This document shows positions 18,417 to 27,901 of a DNA stretch of 37,438 nt, in pieces. The translations under genes were made by a program, and so were the position numbers. Numbering within the stretch: position 1 is the first letter of the stretch; every line of letters starts with the position of its first letter. Source of the DNA: Planctomycetaceae bacterium (lineage in GTDB: Bacteria > Planctomycetota > Planctomycetia > Pirellulales > Pirellulaceae); assembly GCA_003233175.1 (NCBI GenBank), contig QIKY01000239.1, positions 1 through 37,438 on the forward strand, written 5' to 3'. The notes beneath the pieces were generated by a model, which had not been told where the DNA came from, searched no databases, and was given only the letters and a program-made list of their open reading frames with translations.

Positions 18417-18614
18417 GTGTCAGCCTCTTCGGGAATTTCTCGCGTTATCGAAACGTGCAATAGCATTCACTATGATTGGCGCCCGTTCTCCGCGCCTTTA
18501 CGTTCTCTACAGAGCAAGTTCGTAAGAATTTGTTTTTTCGAAAATCTTTTTTTCGGCGATCAGCGTTTTGAAAAGTCGGCAGGCGTTACGTCTCGCTGGA
18601 AATTGGAAAGGTCG

Positions 18615-19991
18615 TTAAGCCAGCACTTCCTCGACCACGCGGCCATGCACATCGGTGAGGCGGAAATCGCGGCCGGCGTAGGAATACGTGAGCTTTTTGT
18701 GGTCGAGGCCGAGTAAATGCAGAATCGTGGCGTGCAGGTCGTGCAGGTGGGTGCGATCTTCCACGGCTTCGTAGCCGAATTCGTCAGTCTGGCCGTATTT
18801 GAAACCGCCTTTCACGCCGCCGCCGGCGAGCCACATGGTGTAGCCTTCGGTGTTGTGGTCGCGGCCATCGAGATCTTTTCGGGCGGTGTCGGGAGTGCGG
18901 CCAAATTCGCCTCCCCAGACGACGAGTGTGTCGTCTAACAGGCCGCGCCGTTTAAGATCCGTCAGCAGGGCGCCGGTGGGTTGGTCGGTGGCGGCGGCGC
19001 GCGCTTCGTGCCCTTTTTTCAAGGCGCCGTGTTGATCCCAGAATTCATCGCAGACTTCAACATGCCGAACGCCGGCTTCGATCATCCGTCGGGCCAGCAA
19101 ACATTGCCGACCGAAACTATCGCTCGGCTTTCGGTCGCCGATGCCGTACATGTCGAGCGTGGCTTGTGTTTCGCCTGACAGATCCACCACCGAGGGCAGT
19201 TCGCTTTGCATGCGAAAGGCGAGTTCGTACGATTCAATCACGCCCTCGACTTGCGTGTCGGCCGGGTCGGACTGGCCGTATTGCCGGTTCAATGCTTGCA
19301 CCAAATCGAGTTGCCGCCGCTGCTGAACTGTTGAGAGTCTGGCGTTGCGAATGTTGCCGATTTGGGCGTCTTTGATGTTTATTTTAATATCGCCGATAGC
19401 CGTTCCCTGATAAACAGCCGGCAAGAATGCCGAGCCGTAGTTCTTCGACCCGCCGTTAATCACGGGCGGGCAAAGGCTGATGAAGCCGGGCAGGTTTTGG
19501 TTTTCGGCGCCAAGTCCGTACATGATCCAGGCGCCCATGGAGGGCCGCGTGAAGGCGAAACTTCCGGTGTGCAGAAGCAGCATCGCCGGCGTATGGTTGC
19601 CGATATCGGTGTGCATTCCGGAAAGCACGCAGAGTTCGTCGGCGTGTATGGCGGTATGTTTGAGCAAATCGGAAACCCAAAGTCCGCTCTCGCCGCGCCG
19701 GCGCCACTTCCATTGCTGGGGCACAAGCTTGCGATTTTTCGTTCGCCCTGGTTGCCCCGCCCTGGCGTTCAGCAGCGGCTTGTGGTCGAACGTTTCCATG
19801 TGCGAGGGCCCGCCGCGCATGTGGAGAAAAATCATCCGATTCGCGCGCGGCTGGTGATGAGGCCGTTTGGGCGCCAACGCGCTGGCGTGCGCCGCGCCTT
19901 GCGCCGATTGGCACAGATGGGCGAAGGCGAGGTATCCCATGCCGCACGTGGCCGACTTAAGGAGCGAACGTCGAGAGAGTGGGGTGTTCAT
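18615..19991 (-). CDS. Tat-exported DUF1501 protein (module 1)
   Basis: A 458-aa protein with a twin-arginine signal at the very start (MNTPLSRRSLLKSATCG) followed by a hydrophobic run. DUF1501 landmarks: F-L-H-M-R-G-G-P-S-H-M-E-T-F-D-H-K-P, M-H-T-D-I-G-N-H-T-P-A-M, W-D-Q-H-G near residue 325, [29 protein letters not shown], and L-L-G-L-D-H-K-K near the end. This belongs to the W-D-Q-H-G/GEFGRTP subgroup, like the DUF1501 at 30011-31462. It starts 50 nt after the stop of the DUF1549/DUF1553 gene and is probably in one transcript with it. No clear Shine-Dalgarno precedes ATG 19991. Biochemical role unknown. Confidence 0.92.
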   Translation of the reverse strand: MNTPLSRRSLLKSATCGMGYLAFAHLCQSAQGAAHASALAPKRPHHQPRANRMIFLHMRGGPSHMETFDHKPLLNARAGQPGRTKNRKLVPQQWKWRRRGESGLWVSDLLKHTAIHADELCVLSGMHTDIGNHTPAMLLLHTGSFAFTRPSMGAWIMYGLGAENQNLPGFISLCPPVINGGSKNYGSAFLPAVYQGTAIGDIKINIKDAQIGNIRNARLSTVQQRRQLDLVQALNRQYGQSDPADTQVEGVIESYELAFRMQSELPSVVDLSGETQATLDMYGIGDRKPSDSFGRQCLLARRMIEAGVRHVEVCDEFWDQHGALKKGHEARAAATDQPTGALLTDLKRRGLLDDTLVVWGGEFGRTPDTARKDLDGRDHNTEGYTMWLAGGGVKGGFKYGQTDEFGYEAVEDRTHLHDLHATILHLLGLDHKKLTYSYAGRDFRLTDVHGRVVEEVLA

Positions 19992-20041
19992 GGTTTGCGT
20001 TCGATTTCAGTTTTAAGAAACTCGTTTGCGGGGATGTCGGC

Positions 20042-22597
20042 TTAGTCGATAAAGCGAAATTCGGCCAGCGAAAACATGGCCTGACTGAGCATCGACCAAA
20101 CAAACCGCTCCGACTCCTCACTTTTTTTTGCTTCGGTTTCGGCCGCGGCGGCTTGCAAAAACTGCTTCGATTGCGCAACCTCCGAGGGCGTTGGCTTTCT
20201 GGCCAGACAGATTTGGTACAGCAGATTGAGCCGGTCTTCCTGATTTTCGGCCGTCCGCAGGATGCGGCTGGCCAAACCCTGAGCCTGTTCGCTCACAAAA
20301 GGGCTGTTCATCAAATAGAGCGACTGCGCGGGAACATTGGTTGCATCGCGTTTGCCTTGCACGTTCGATGGCTCCGGCAAGTCAAACATTTTGAGATGCT
20401 CCGGCACAAGGCCGCGAATAATCGGCAGATAAACGCCCCGGTGGTGAAAGGGTTCGCTCAAGCAAGCCGTTTTGATGCCGCGGCCCACTTCGCCCTCGCC
20501 AATTTCCATCACCAGCGATCCCTCCAAGCGAGATAAATCGAGGTTGCCGCTGGCCGCCAAGAGAGCGTCGCGCAGCGGTTCGGCTTCCAGGCGCCTGCGG
20601 TTCATTCGCCAGAGCAATTTGTTTTCGGCGTCGGCGGTGTAGGCTGCTTGGTCGTAGTTGGTCGACAATTGGTAGGTGCGCGTGGCGACAATCTCGCGGA
20701 TCAAGGATTTGATCGACCAGCCGTTCTCGTTCATGAACCGCCGTGCAAGATAATCGAGCAATTCAGGATGCGTGGGCGGCTCGCCGTTGACGCCGAAGTT
20801 ATCGACCGTTCTCACCAAGCCTTCGCCGAAGAGATGTTGCCAAACACGGTTCACAATCACGCGGGACGTTAGCGGATGCTCGGCGTGGGTAAGCCATTGG
20901 GCTAACTCCAAGCGGCCGCTTTGGGCGGCGCCGTTGATCTTGGGCGGGTTGGCGAGTGGCACGCAGGAGAGAAAACCGCGTGCGACTTTTTTTCCCGCGT
21001 TGGTTCTCTCGCCGCGAATTTGAATCGGCCAGTCGCGGGGCTTTTTGGCGTCTCGGACCCCGACAGCGAATTCTATTTTGGGAAGCGCATCTTGTAATGT
21101 ACGCAGTCGTGATTTTAGTTGGTCGCCCTTGGATTTCGCTTTTTCGTAGGCCACGATTTGCTTCAGGAGTTTGTTGTCTTGAGGCGAAAGTTCGGCGTTC
21201 GGTTTGGTCAATTCCGGCTTGCGGGTTTTCCAGTCCTTGGGCAATTTGCGGGCGAGCTTCGAAGCCTGCTTTCTGGCGGGAGTGGCTTGTTTTTGTAGCT
21301 TGGAGATTTTCTTTTGCGTGGCGGTCGCTTGCTGGATAACGGCTCGGTCGGCGTCCAAGGGCAGATAGACCTTGATTTGGTCGTCTATGTTTTTGGGCCG
21401 TTTGGTGCTGCCGCCATAGAGTGTTTCGGTGCTGCGAAAGATTCCAGCCAGGGCGTAATAATCGCTCGTGGGAATGGGGTCGAATTTATGATCGTGGCAG
21501 CGTGCGCAGCTGATCGTGAGGCCCAACATCGCCTTGCCGATGACATCGATTTGGTCATCGGGAATGTCCAACCCCAGATTGCCGCCGTTGAGCGACTTGG
21601 AGCCGATGGCCAACATGCCGGTGGCGATATTCAGGCGGTCGCGTTGGGCCGGCGTTTCAGCCGGCAGCAAATCGCCAGCGATTTGTTCTTGAATGAATTG
21701 GTTGTAGGGTGCATCGGCGTTGAAGGCGTCGATCACATAATCGCGATACCGCCAAGCGTACGGCATTAATACGTCGCGGCTGTTGCCCGCCGATTCAGCA
21801 TACCGGACTACATCCAGCCAATGCCTAGCCCACCGTTCGCCGAACTGTGGCGAGTTGAGAAGTTTGTCGACCAATCGCTCGACCGCCTGCTGGGAGTGGT
21901 CGTGCTGGAAAGCGGCGATATCGTCCAAGGTGGGCGGCAGACCGACGAGGTCGAAATACAATCGGCGCAACAGTGCGGACGGCTTCGCGTCGGCCGTGGG
22001 AAGAACGCCGGCGGCTTGTTGCCGCGTCAGGATGAAGCGGTCGATGTCGGAACGCGGCCAGTCCGAGGACGCGGCGGAGGACGCGGTGGTTGGCGTGGGA
22101 GGATTTGCAATCGGCGTCAACGACCAAAGAGCGCCTTGGGGTTTGGCCGCCGCTAGCGGCGGCGCGCCTGCGATTCGCGGGTCGGCGGCGCCGGTTTTTA
22201 CCCAGCGAACAAAATCGTTGATGACGCCGGCGGGCAATTTTTCTTCCGGCGGCATTTCAAAACCGTCGTGGTTCAGGGCGTCGATTAGAAGACTTTCCGA
22301 AACATTTCCCGGCACGACGGCATGGCCGGAATCGCCTCCCCTGCGAATGCCCGCTTTCGAATCGAGCAGCAAGCCGCCCTTGGCCTCCTCGGCCTCTGCT
22401 GAATGGCACTCGTAGCAGTGTTTCACCAAGACGGGGCGAATTTTTGTTTCAAAAAAGCGGAGCTTTTGCTTGGACGCTTTACCATCGACTGCTTTGTCGT
22501 CGCCCTTGGCCATTTCACCCAAGGCGGGAAAAAACAGGAATGCCGCGCAAAAGCCGAGTAGAGCGCGGGCCATCGTTTTTCGGCGGGAATGCTGCAT
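20042..22597 (-). CDS. PSCyt1-DUF1549-DUF1553 exported haem-motif protein (module 1)
   Basis: An 851-aa protein. Signal peptide after an RRK start (about 1-28). PSCyt1 domain with C61-YE-C64-H65 and the family words G-G-D-S-G-H-A-V-V-P-G and M-P-P-E-E-K-L-P. PSCyt2/DUF1549 from about residue 175 (IDRFILTRQ, RRLYFDLVGLPPT, ERWARHWLDVVRYAES), including [13 protein letters not shown], a second haem-type motif. A Lys/Ala/Gln coiled coil fills about 416-507. PSD1/DUF1553 covers about 560-840 (LTSRVIVNRVWQHLFGEGLV, NFGVNGEPPTHPELLDYLA, ATRTYQLS) and ends close to the normal family tail. ATG 22597 is preferred over TTG 22618, which has no spaced Shine-Dalgarno. First gene of module 1. Likely periplasmic or surface-attached with covalent haem; substrate unknown. 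Confidence 0.92.
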   Translation of the reverse strand: MQHSRRKTMARALLGFCAAFLFFPALGEMAKGDDKAVDGKASKQKLRFFETKIRPVLVKHCYECHSAEAEEAKGGLLLDSKAGIRRGGDSGHAVVPGNVSESLLIDALNHDGFEMPPEEKLPAGVINDFVRWVKTGAADPRIAGAPPLAAAKPQGALWSLTPIANPPTPTTASSAASSDWPRSDIDRFILTRQQAAGVLPTADAKPSALLRRLYFDLVGLPPTLDDIAAFQHDHSQQAVERLVDKLLNSPQFGERWARHWLDVVRYAESAGNSRDVLMPYAWRYRDYVIDAFNADAPYNQFIQEQIAGDLLPAETPAQRDRLNIATGMLAIGSKSLNGGNLGLDIPDDQIDVIGKAMLGLTISCARCHDHKFDPIPTSDYYALAGIFRSTETLYGGSTKRPKNIDDQIKVYLPLDADRAVIQQATATQKKISKLQKQATPARKQASKLARKLPKDWKTRKPELTKPNAELSPQDNKLLKQIVAYEKAKSKGDQLKSRLRTLQDALPKIEFAVGVRDAKKPRDWPIQIRGERTNAGKKVARGFLSCVPLANPPKINGAAQSGRLELAQWLTHAEHPLTSRVIVNRVWQHLFGEGLVRTVDNFGVNGEPPTHPELLDYLARRFMNENGWSIKSLIREIVATRTYQLSTNYDQAAYTADAENKLLWRMNRRRLEAEPLRDALLAASGNLDLSRLEGSLVMEIGEGEVGRGIKTACLSEPFHHRGVYLPIIRGLVPEHLKMFDLPEPSNVQGKRDATNVPAQSLYLMNSPFVSEQAQGLASRILRTAENQEDRLNLLYQICLARKPTPSEVAQSKQFLQAAAAETEAKKSEESERFVWSMLSQAMFSLAEFRFID

Positions 22598-22687
22598 ACC
22601 GATGAATCCAAACTGCAACCTGAGGAGGGAAAGTGTGAGGCGGGACTCCCGATTCGCCCCGGTCTCGATTCACACCGGCGCGAATGC

Positions 22688-22727
22688 TTTGTGCGATTTC
22701 GACGGCCTCGCAAGGCCATCGCACAAA
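22688..22727. promoter_or_regulatory. two-tier inverted repeat upstream of module 1
   Basis: TTTGTGCGAT (22688-22697) pairs perfectly with ATCGCACAAA (22718-22727); inside, GGCCT (22704-22708) pairs with AGGCC (22713-22717) around CGCA. A 6-nt bulge lies on one side. It ends about 90 nt before the start of the module 1 gene in its reading direction. No T tract follows, so an operator, an mRNA leader structure or another intergenic repeat are all possible. Confidence 0.5.
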
Positions 22728-22821
22728 AACGCGGAACCTCGACCGGAATCGAAAGTCCCCTTTAGTTTACCCGAAAAGGCGGTTCGAGCAAAGAAAGTAT
22801 GGGAACATTGCCTCCCAATTC

Positions 22822-22854
22822 AGAAGCCCGGCTTTTTCAAAAAGCCGGGCTTCT
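22822..22854 (-). terminator. GCCCGGC palindrome, copy 3
   Basis: AGAAGCCCGGCTTTTT, one central C, then the exact complement: a perfect 16-bp stem, about 86 nt after the stop of the HzsA-like gene. A further half-element (AAAAAGCCGGGCTTC) follows at 22864-22878, so the site may be a partly duplicated copy. Confidence 0.8.
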
Positions 22855-22939
22855 CGCGCCGCCAAAAAGCCGGGCTTCGAGGGCGCCAATTCGGGAGTAG
22901 GTTGTTTCCTACTTTCAAAGTGTTTCTGGGCCGCGCGCG

Positions 22940-25900
22940 TCAGTCGCTCGGCGCCCGACTCTCGCAAACCACGCGGAAGCCGACATTGTACACCTTTTGC
23001 CAAGCCGGATAGCCGAGCCGAAAAGCGGAGCGGCTTCGCAGGGGGCGGTCGCGCCAGGATCCGCCTCGTGTTACTTTTTTGTCGGCGGGGTTGATGTTCT
23101 TGCCGCTCGGCGTGGTCGATGCGTACGTGCTTCGCGTCCACTCGGCGGCGTTGCCGTGCATATCGAAAAGGCCCCAGGCGTTTGGTTGGTAGCCGCCCAC
23201 CGCCGCGGTGACCATCGCGCCATCATCGTGACGCGCATCTCTGGGCAACCAGCCAATTTTTTCGCTGTGGCTGTAGTCGCGCAAGTGCTCGACCTGTAGG
23301 TCGGCGAGGTTCGCATGGGCTGAAAAACCGGTATCGAGGTTGCCGTAGGAGAGCGGCGTCGCGGTTCCAGCCCGGCAGGCATACTCCCACATGGCTTCGG
23401 TTGGGAGCGTGAAATTTTCGCCGGTTTTGTCGGACAGCCAGCGGCAAAACGCTTGCGCCTGATTCCAGGAAACACGCACCACCGGCTGTTGCGGACGATT
23501 GACCGCATAGCCTCGCGTCGAAACGATGCCGTGCGTTCTGATGTAACGACTATCGTGAGCCGAATCAAACTCCGCGAACTGTTGATTCGTCACCTCGAAT
23601 GTTCCCATCCAGAACGGTTGGGCAATTCGCTCGCGGCGGGGGCGTTCATCGCGAAGGCCGTTCGAATCGCCCATGACAAACTCTCCGGCTGGAATGCGCA
23701 TGAGATGCATCACGACGCCATCGCCAAGCGAGACGGTTCGAGTGACGGCGCGTTCCGACGCTCGCTGGCGTCGCTGCGCTTCGGCGGCGTCGAAAGGCCA
23801 GCCGGGAACTTCAACCACTGGAACGGTTTCCTGAATCAACGGCTGGGGCGCGATCGGCTCAGAGGCAACGAACGTTGTCGGAATGATCACCTCAGGATCG
23901 TCGTTTCTTCCGGTATAGAGCAGACGCAATTCTCGGCGACGCGTCTCTTGGTCGCCCACACGGTCTTCGCCTTGAGCCTCGCGCCACGTGCCGTGAAAAG
24001 GAACATTCAAATCGATCCAGGTAATCAATCGGTCCCAGGCTTCGGCATCGAGCTGAACGTTGTGATGCCCCTTTTCAAGCAATTGCACCAACTCGGAAAC
24101 ATCGGCGTGATATTCCGCCGCCGGCAACAAGTGGTAATCGGCCTCGGCGCCCGGCCGCCGCACGTACCGTTGTAGCTCCAAATACGAAGGGCTAAAACCT
24201 CGCGGGTCTGAACTTTCTTGCTCGGCAAGCGAAAAAGCGGTCGCTTCTTTTTTCCCCGATGTAGAACCGTTGTGGCAGCTAATACAATATTTGTTCAACA
24301 CCGGCTGGACTTCTCGCTGGAAACTGAAACCTCGCACCGGCCCATACCAAGGCGCGATGGTTGACGGTCCATGCCGTGCGGCTAACGTGTATCGGGCTGG
24401 CGGCGCGGCGTTCGACGGCGCGTGGCAGCCGACGCACGAGAGTGTTTCACCGGGCATGGCGGTCATCCAACTGCGCATCAATTGCACGGCCTTGCCTTGG
24501 GCGTCGAGCGGTTGGACGGTGAGCGGCGTGTTGGGCGGAACTCGAAACATGGCGGACCCATCTTCATAAACGGGCACGGCGCCGAGCACCATCTTGACGG
24601 TATCCCACGACGAATCGACGCCAATCGCCCGCGAATCGTCCGCCATGTTTTGATAGGCATAGTGGTAGGCGATCACACGCAAACTCTTGATCGTTCCTCG
24701 CGGGACGCCAGCCATGCCAGGACCCGAATAGATGTCTCCCAAATTGATGACCGCGTCTTCACGGTTCCGATCAACCCGGTCGGGAATGACCGGCGGGAGC
24801 GCCACCGGGCGAAGAGGAATGGGCTCCAGCAAATCGTGAGCTACGTCTTCGTAGAGCGGCAACATGTTATCGAAAACATCGACCAGGTAAACGCCCCATC
24901 GCGACGCTTCGTTGATCCGGCAGGAAACCAGAAAGTACTTCTCGCTCAGCGGAAAGGGATGCAGGAACTTCGGCCACGATCCGACAACCAGCCGGTCGTT
25001 GATAATCGGTTCGACTTTTTGGCCGCGCCCCGGAATGCGTTGCACGACGCCATCGGCTTCGTGTTGCCCTCGCGCCGGATCGAACAGCACCAGTTCACCG
25101 CTGCGCCGCCGGGCGTGGTGCCCGCTGACAATGCCCACGACCTGCGTCGGATGCCCGGGGATGGGGCGCGCGTAAAAGATGCTATTAGGCCAGTACGAGT
25201 TGCTGCCGTAGAACGATTTCTGATTCGTGCCATCGGGATTCATACTGAAGAGTTGCCGGCTGAAAAAATGCGGAATGTCGGCGTATTCCCAGCGCGTGTA
25301 CAGAACGCGGCCGTCGTTGAGCACCGTGGGGCAATAGTCTTGATCTTGCTCGAAGCCAAGCTGCCGTATGTTGCCGCCGTCTTGGTCCATTACGAACAGC
25401 ACGCCCACATGATCGCGACCCCGCACGCAGGGAACTCCAGCAAACACCGCGGTGCTACAGAACATGATCTTGCCGTTGGGCAGATAGCAGGCGTCGAAGT
25501 TATCGACGTCCTCCTGCTCGCCACGCGTGAGTTGGCGCAAGCCGCCGCCGTCGGTCTGGATTTCGAACACTTGCCAGCGACCGTGGCTGCCGGGCATGGA
25601 AAACAGCAGCCGGCGGCCGCTGGAGTGGAGGTCGACATCGCCCACGAACTTTCGCCCGTCTGGTTGGAAGAGCGTGGTCAGTTCGCAACCGGAACCCAGG
25701 GGCGAAAGAATAGCAAGTTCGTTGTCGTATTCGTTGGCGGCCAGACTCGAGTTGTTCGCCCAGTTCAAGGGCAGATCGGGAACGAACGGGTTGGCGCGAC
25801 GTTTCACAATCAAGAGTCGCTCAAAGTCGAGCAAGGGGTTGGCCAAGAGCGCCTCGCGGCGCAGCGTTTTGACTTTCCGCCGCGCTTCGGCGAAGAGAGC

Positions 25901-27067
25901 GGGCTGCCCGGCGGAAGCCGCCTGGTTGGCCAAAGTCTCTATCGCCGAAAGCCGGGCGAGGTATTCCGCTCCGCCGGAATACGCCTGCGGCTGCGTTTCG
26001 ATCAGATCGTTGATCGCCAAACGCAGGGAAACAATTTGGTGCAGCAATGTTTTTTCCGCAGCCGATTTTTCCGCAGCCGATGGATCGATCGGTTCCGCAT
26101 GGCGGCTGGCAAATTCGGGCGCTTCGCCCGGCGCGCGGTCCCACGCCCAAAGGCCCTGTTTTCGCTGTTGGTTCATTTCCCGACGAGATGCGTCGTCGGC
26201 AAAGTCGTGCTGCAGGAGGCGCCACAGTTGCTCTCGCCGCAACTTGCCGGCGTTCGCCACGGGGCCCAGCGTTTCCGAAGTTCCACAGTAGAAATTCGAC
26301 ACTTCCCGATACACCAGTTTCTCGTACGCCACAGCGGGGCCGCTATGCGTCGAGTGGCCATTGAACACGGTTCCCCAAGGCCGCCGGGCTTCGAGCGTGT
26401 ATTTGCGCCAGGGATCGCGGTCGTCGGCGCGGCGAGGTTGGGGATGGAGTTCGATTTTCAGCAGCAGGTCGTTGTCGCCGGCATGTAGTTTGAGTTGTAC
26501 GGGCGTCGGCTTGACTTGCACGTCGCCGGTTCCCAGGTTGTACGCGATGCGGCCGTTTCGTTTTGCCCCGACTTGCACGCCGTTGCACCAAACCGTGATC
26601 TCTCCCATGGCGTCTACGAAGAGGGGCAGCGTGGTGGCGCTCGCAACGGTTATATTGCGACGCAGATACGCCACATGCTCTCCGACGTACAGCTTGTGAA
26701 CCCAGCCATCTGAGAATTCCGGATGCAAAACCCACCGCCGCTTCGTATGGCTGGGGCCGGTGGCATACGTAGCGCCGGCGGCTGGCTTATTCTCCAGGAC
26801 GATGCGAGCTTCCAACTTGGCGTCTGCCGGAGAGGCGAACATCGGCCCCAGGCAAGACCAAGGGCCAAGCCGCGGCGGCGCCGTTTTTCCCGCTGCGGCC
26901 GCCTCCGCCGCTTCACGAACCGCCAATGCATCGCGCGAGGCGAGCATCGTCTCTCGCCACGTATCGTGTCGCAGATACCACGCAGGCACGGTTTGCGGAG
27001 CGGCCACGATTGGCGGAGCGGCCGCGAGTGCCAAAAAAACGACCATGCCTGTAGCTAATGGCGCCAT
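22940..27067 (-). CDS. HzsA-like c-type cytochrome/propeller protein fused to a SUMF1 (formylglycine-enzyme-like) domain
   Basis: A 1375-aa exported protein. A signal peptide (1-22) is followed by a beta-rich domain (about 50-230) resembling the sugar-binding modules of hydrolases, a helical region (about 260-420), and a TolB/PD40-like propeller (about 440-720; SSGRRLLFSMPGSHG, LPNGKIMFCSTA, LNDGRVLYTRWEY). Next comes a region matching the middle of hydrazine synthase alpha-like proteins (FRVPPNTPLTVQPLD, LMRSWMTAMPGETLSCVGCH) with haem motifs C878-VG-C881-H882 and C928-IS-C931-H932. From about 1119 to the end lies a SUMF1 domain (MRIPAGEFVMGDSNG, F-E-V-T-N-Q-Q-F, PTEAMWEYACRAGT, G-N-A-A-E-W-T, R-G-G-S-W). 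Both cysteines of active formylglycine enzymes after RGGS are replaced (Asp, Ser). AAGGAG precedes ATG 27067. It starts 18 nt after the SDR gene. No other hydrazine synthase subunit is present, so anammox chemistry is not implied. Confidence 0.85.
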   Translation of the reverse strand: MAPLATGMVVFLALAAAPPIVAAPQTVPAWYLRHDTWRETMLASRDALAVREAAEAAAAGKTAPPRLGPWSCLGPMFASPADAKLEARIVLENKPAAGATYATGPSHTKRRWVLHPEFSDGWVHKLYVGEHVAYLRRNITVASATTLPLFVDAMGEITVWCNGVQVGAKRNGRIAYNLGTGDVQVKPTPVQLKLHAGDNDLLLKIELHPQPRRADDRDPWRKYTLEARRPWGTVFNGHSTHSGPAVAYEKLVYREVSNFYCGTSETLGPVANAGKLRREQLWRLLQHDFADDASRREMNQQRKQGLWAWDRAPGEAPEFASRHAEPIDPSAAEKSAAEKTLLHQIVSLRLAINDLIETQPQAYSGGAEYLARLSAIETLANQAASAGQPALFAEARRKVKTLRREALLANPLLDFERLLIVKRRANPFVPDLPLNWANNSSLAANEYDNELAILSPLGSGCELTTLFQPDGRKFVGDVDLHSSGRRLLFSMPGSHGRWQVFEIQTDGGGLRQLTRGEQEDVDNFDACYLPNGKIMFCSTAVFAGVPCVRGRDHVGVLFVMDQDGGNIRQLGFEQDQDYCPTVLNDGRVLYTRWEYADIPHFFSRQLFSMNPDGTNQKSFYGSNSYWPNSIFYARPIPGHPTQVVGIVSGHHARRRSGELVLFDPARGQHEADGVVQRIPGRGQKVEPIINDRLVVGSWPKFLHPFPLSEKYFLVSCRINEASRWGVYLVDVFDNMLPLYEDVAHDLLEPIPLRPVALPPVIPDRVDRNREDAVINLGDIYSGPGMAGVPRGTIKSLRVIAYHYAYQNMADDSRAIGVDSSWDTVKMVLGAVPVYEDGSAMFRVPPNTPLTVQPLDAQGKAVQLMRSWMTAMPGETLSCVGCHAPSNAAPPARYTLAARHGPSTIAPWYGPVRGFSFQREVQPVLNKYCISCHNGSTSGKKEATAFSLAEQESSDPRGFSPSYLELQRYVRRPGAEADYHLLPAAEYHADVSELVQLLEKGHHNVQLDAEAWDRLITWIDLNVPFHGTWREAQGEDRVGDQETRRRELRLLYTGRNDDPEVIIPTTFVASEPIAPQPLIQETVPVVEVPGWPFDAAEAQRRQRASERAVTRTVSLGDGVVMHLMRIPAGEFVMGDSNGLRDERPRRERIAQPFWMGTFEVTNQQFAEFDSAHDSRYIRTHGIVSTRGYAVNRPQQPVVRVSWNQAQAFCRWLSDKTGENFTLPTEAMWEYACRAGTATPLSYGNLDTGFSAHANLADLQVEHLRDYSHSEKIGWLPRDARHDDGAMVTAAVGGYQPNAWGLFDMHGNAAEWTRSTYASTTPSGKNINPADKKVTRGGSWRDRPLRSRSAFRLGYPAWQKVYNVGFRVVCESRAPSD

Positions 27068-27085
27068 TGTGATGTCTCCTTCGGG

Positions 27086-27901
27086 TCATGCCTGGAGCGG
27101 ATCGATTTGTTCGGTTTCGTACAGCACTCGCCCTTCCATGCCGCCGCTGGTCATGAGCATTTGGCCGCTGATGTGTCCTGACAACCGCCGGGAGGCGAGG
27201 AATAAAACGGCGGCGGCCACGTCGTGCGGCCGGCCGACTTTCCGCAGGGCGATGGTTTGCAAGGCGCGCCGCACGGTGTGTGCGTCGTGCATGAAACCTT
27301 CCGTCATGGGCGTGACCGTCCAGCCGGGACAAACCGCGTTCACGCGGCCATGCGGCGCCAAACGAGCAATCTCATTTTTCAGGCTCAGCAAAAAGCCATG
27401 CACCAATCCGCCCTTGGTCGCGGCGTAATCGGCATGCCCCGCTTCTCCAAAAACCGCCGCCGTGGAGCCGATCAACACCGCCGCCGGGTGTTTGATCGTG
27501 TGGCGTTCGATCCCACGAAAGAATTCGCGCATACAAAGGAAGACGGAGGTCAGATTCGTGGCCACCGTACGATTCCAGTGTTCGAGCGTCATGCGATGAA
27601 TGGGCGTGTCTTCGGGCGGCCAGATGGCGGCGTTGGCGACCACGATTTCGATCGGCCCCAACTTTTCTTCCGCTTCGCGCCAAAGCCGAGCGACGTCTTC
27701 CTCGCTGGTGAGATCCGCCCCGATGACGGCATGATCGGCCGATGCAAGTTCACCAACCAACGCCATGGCCGCCTCATGTTGCGTGTGGTAGTGAACCACC
27801 ATGCGCGCCCCTTCGGCGGCAAACGCTCTGACCATTTCTGAACCCAAGCCGCCGCTGGCGCCGCTGACAAGCACGACTTTTCCTTGAAGACCTGCATCCA
27901 T
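27086..27901 (-). CDS. SDR-family NAD(P)-dependent oxidoreductase
   Basis: A 271-aa cytoplasmic protein, the usual length for a classical short-chain dehydrogenase/reductase. The cofactor loop is SG14-AS-GG18-L-G20; N-A-A stands at 90-92 and Asn116 in T-N-L-T-S. The catalytic set is Ser146, Tyr159 and Lys163 (YAATK). The C-terminal G-W-T-V-T-P-M and S-G-H-I-S-G-Q segments also fit. It would oxidise or reduce an alcohol/ketone with NAD or NADP; His26-Tyr region residues do not settle which. It lies 18 nt before the HzsA-like gene, so the two are probably one transcript, although one acts in the cytoplasm and the other is exported. A hairpin at 28091-28123 separates it from the amidohydrolase upstream. 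Substrate cannot be named. Confidence 0.9.
   Translation of the reverse strand: MDAGLQGKVVLVSGASGGLGSEMVRAFAAEGARMVVHYHTQHEAAMALVGELASADHAVIGADLTSEEDVARLWREAEEKLGPIEIVVANAAIWPPEDTPIHRMTLEHWNRTVATNLTSVFLCMREFFRGIERHTIKHPAAVLIGSTAAVFGEAGHADYAATKGGLVHGFLLSLKNEIARLAPHGRVNAVCPGWTVTPMTEGFMHDAHTVRRALQTIALRKVGRPHDVAAAVLFLASRRLSGHISGQMLMTSGGMEGRVLYETEQIDPLQA

Noticed and set aside
24422-26488. 688-codon open frame on the plus strand
   Set aside because: It lies wholly antisense to the HzsA-like gene, shows no domain, and is explained by the GC-rich codon use of the real gene on the other strand.
22940-27067. Hydrazine synthesis (anammox) locus
   Set aside because: Only an HzsA-like protein is present, fused to a SUMF1 domain; no HzsB/HzsC-like or hydrazine dehydrogenase gene is seen, and HzsA relatives are known in non-anammox planctomycetes.
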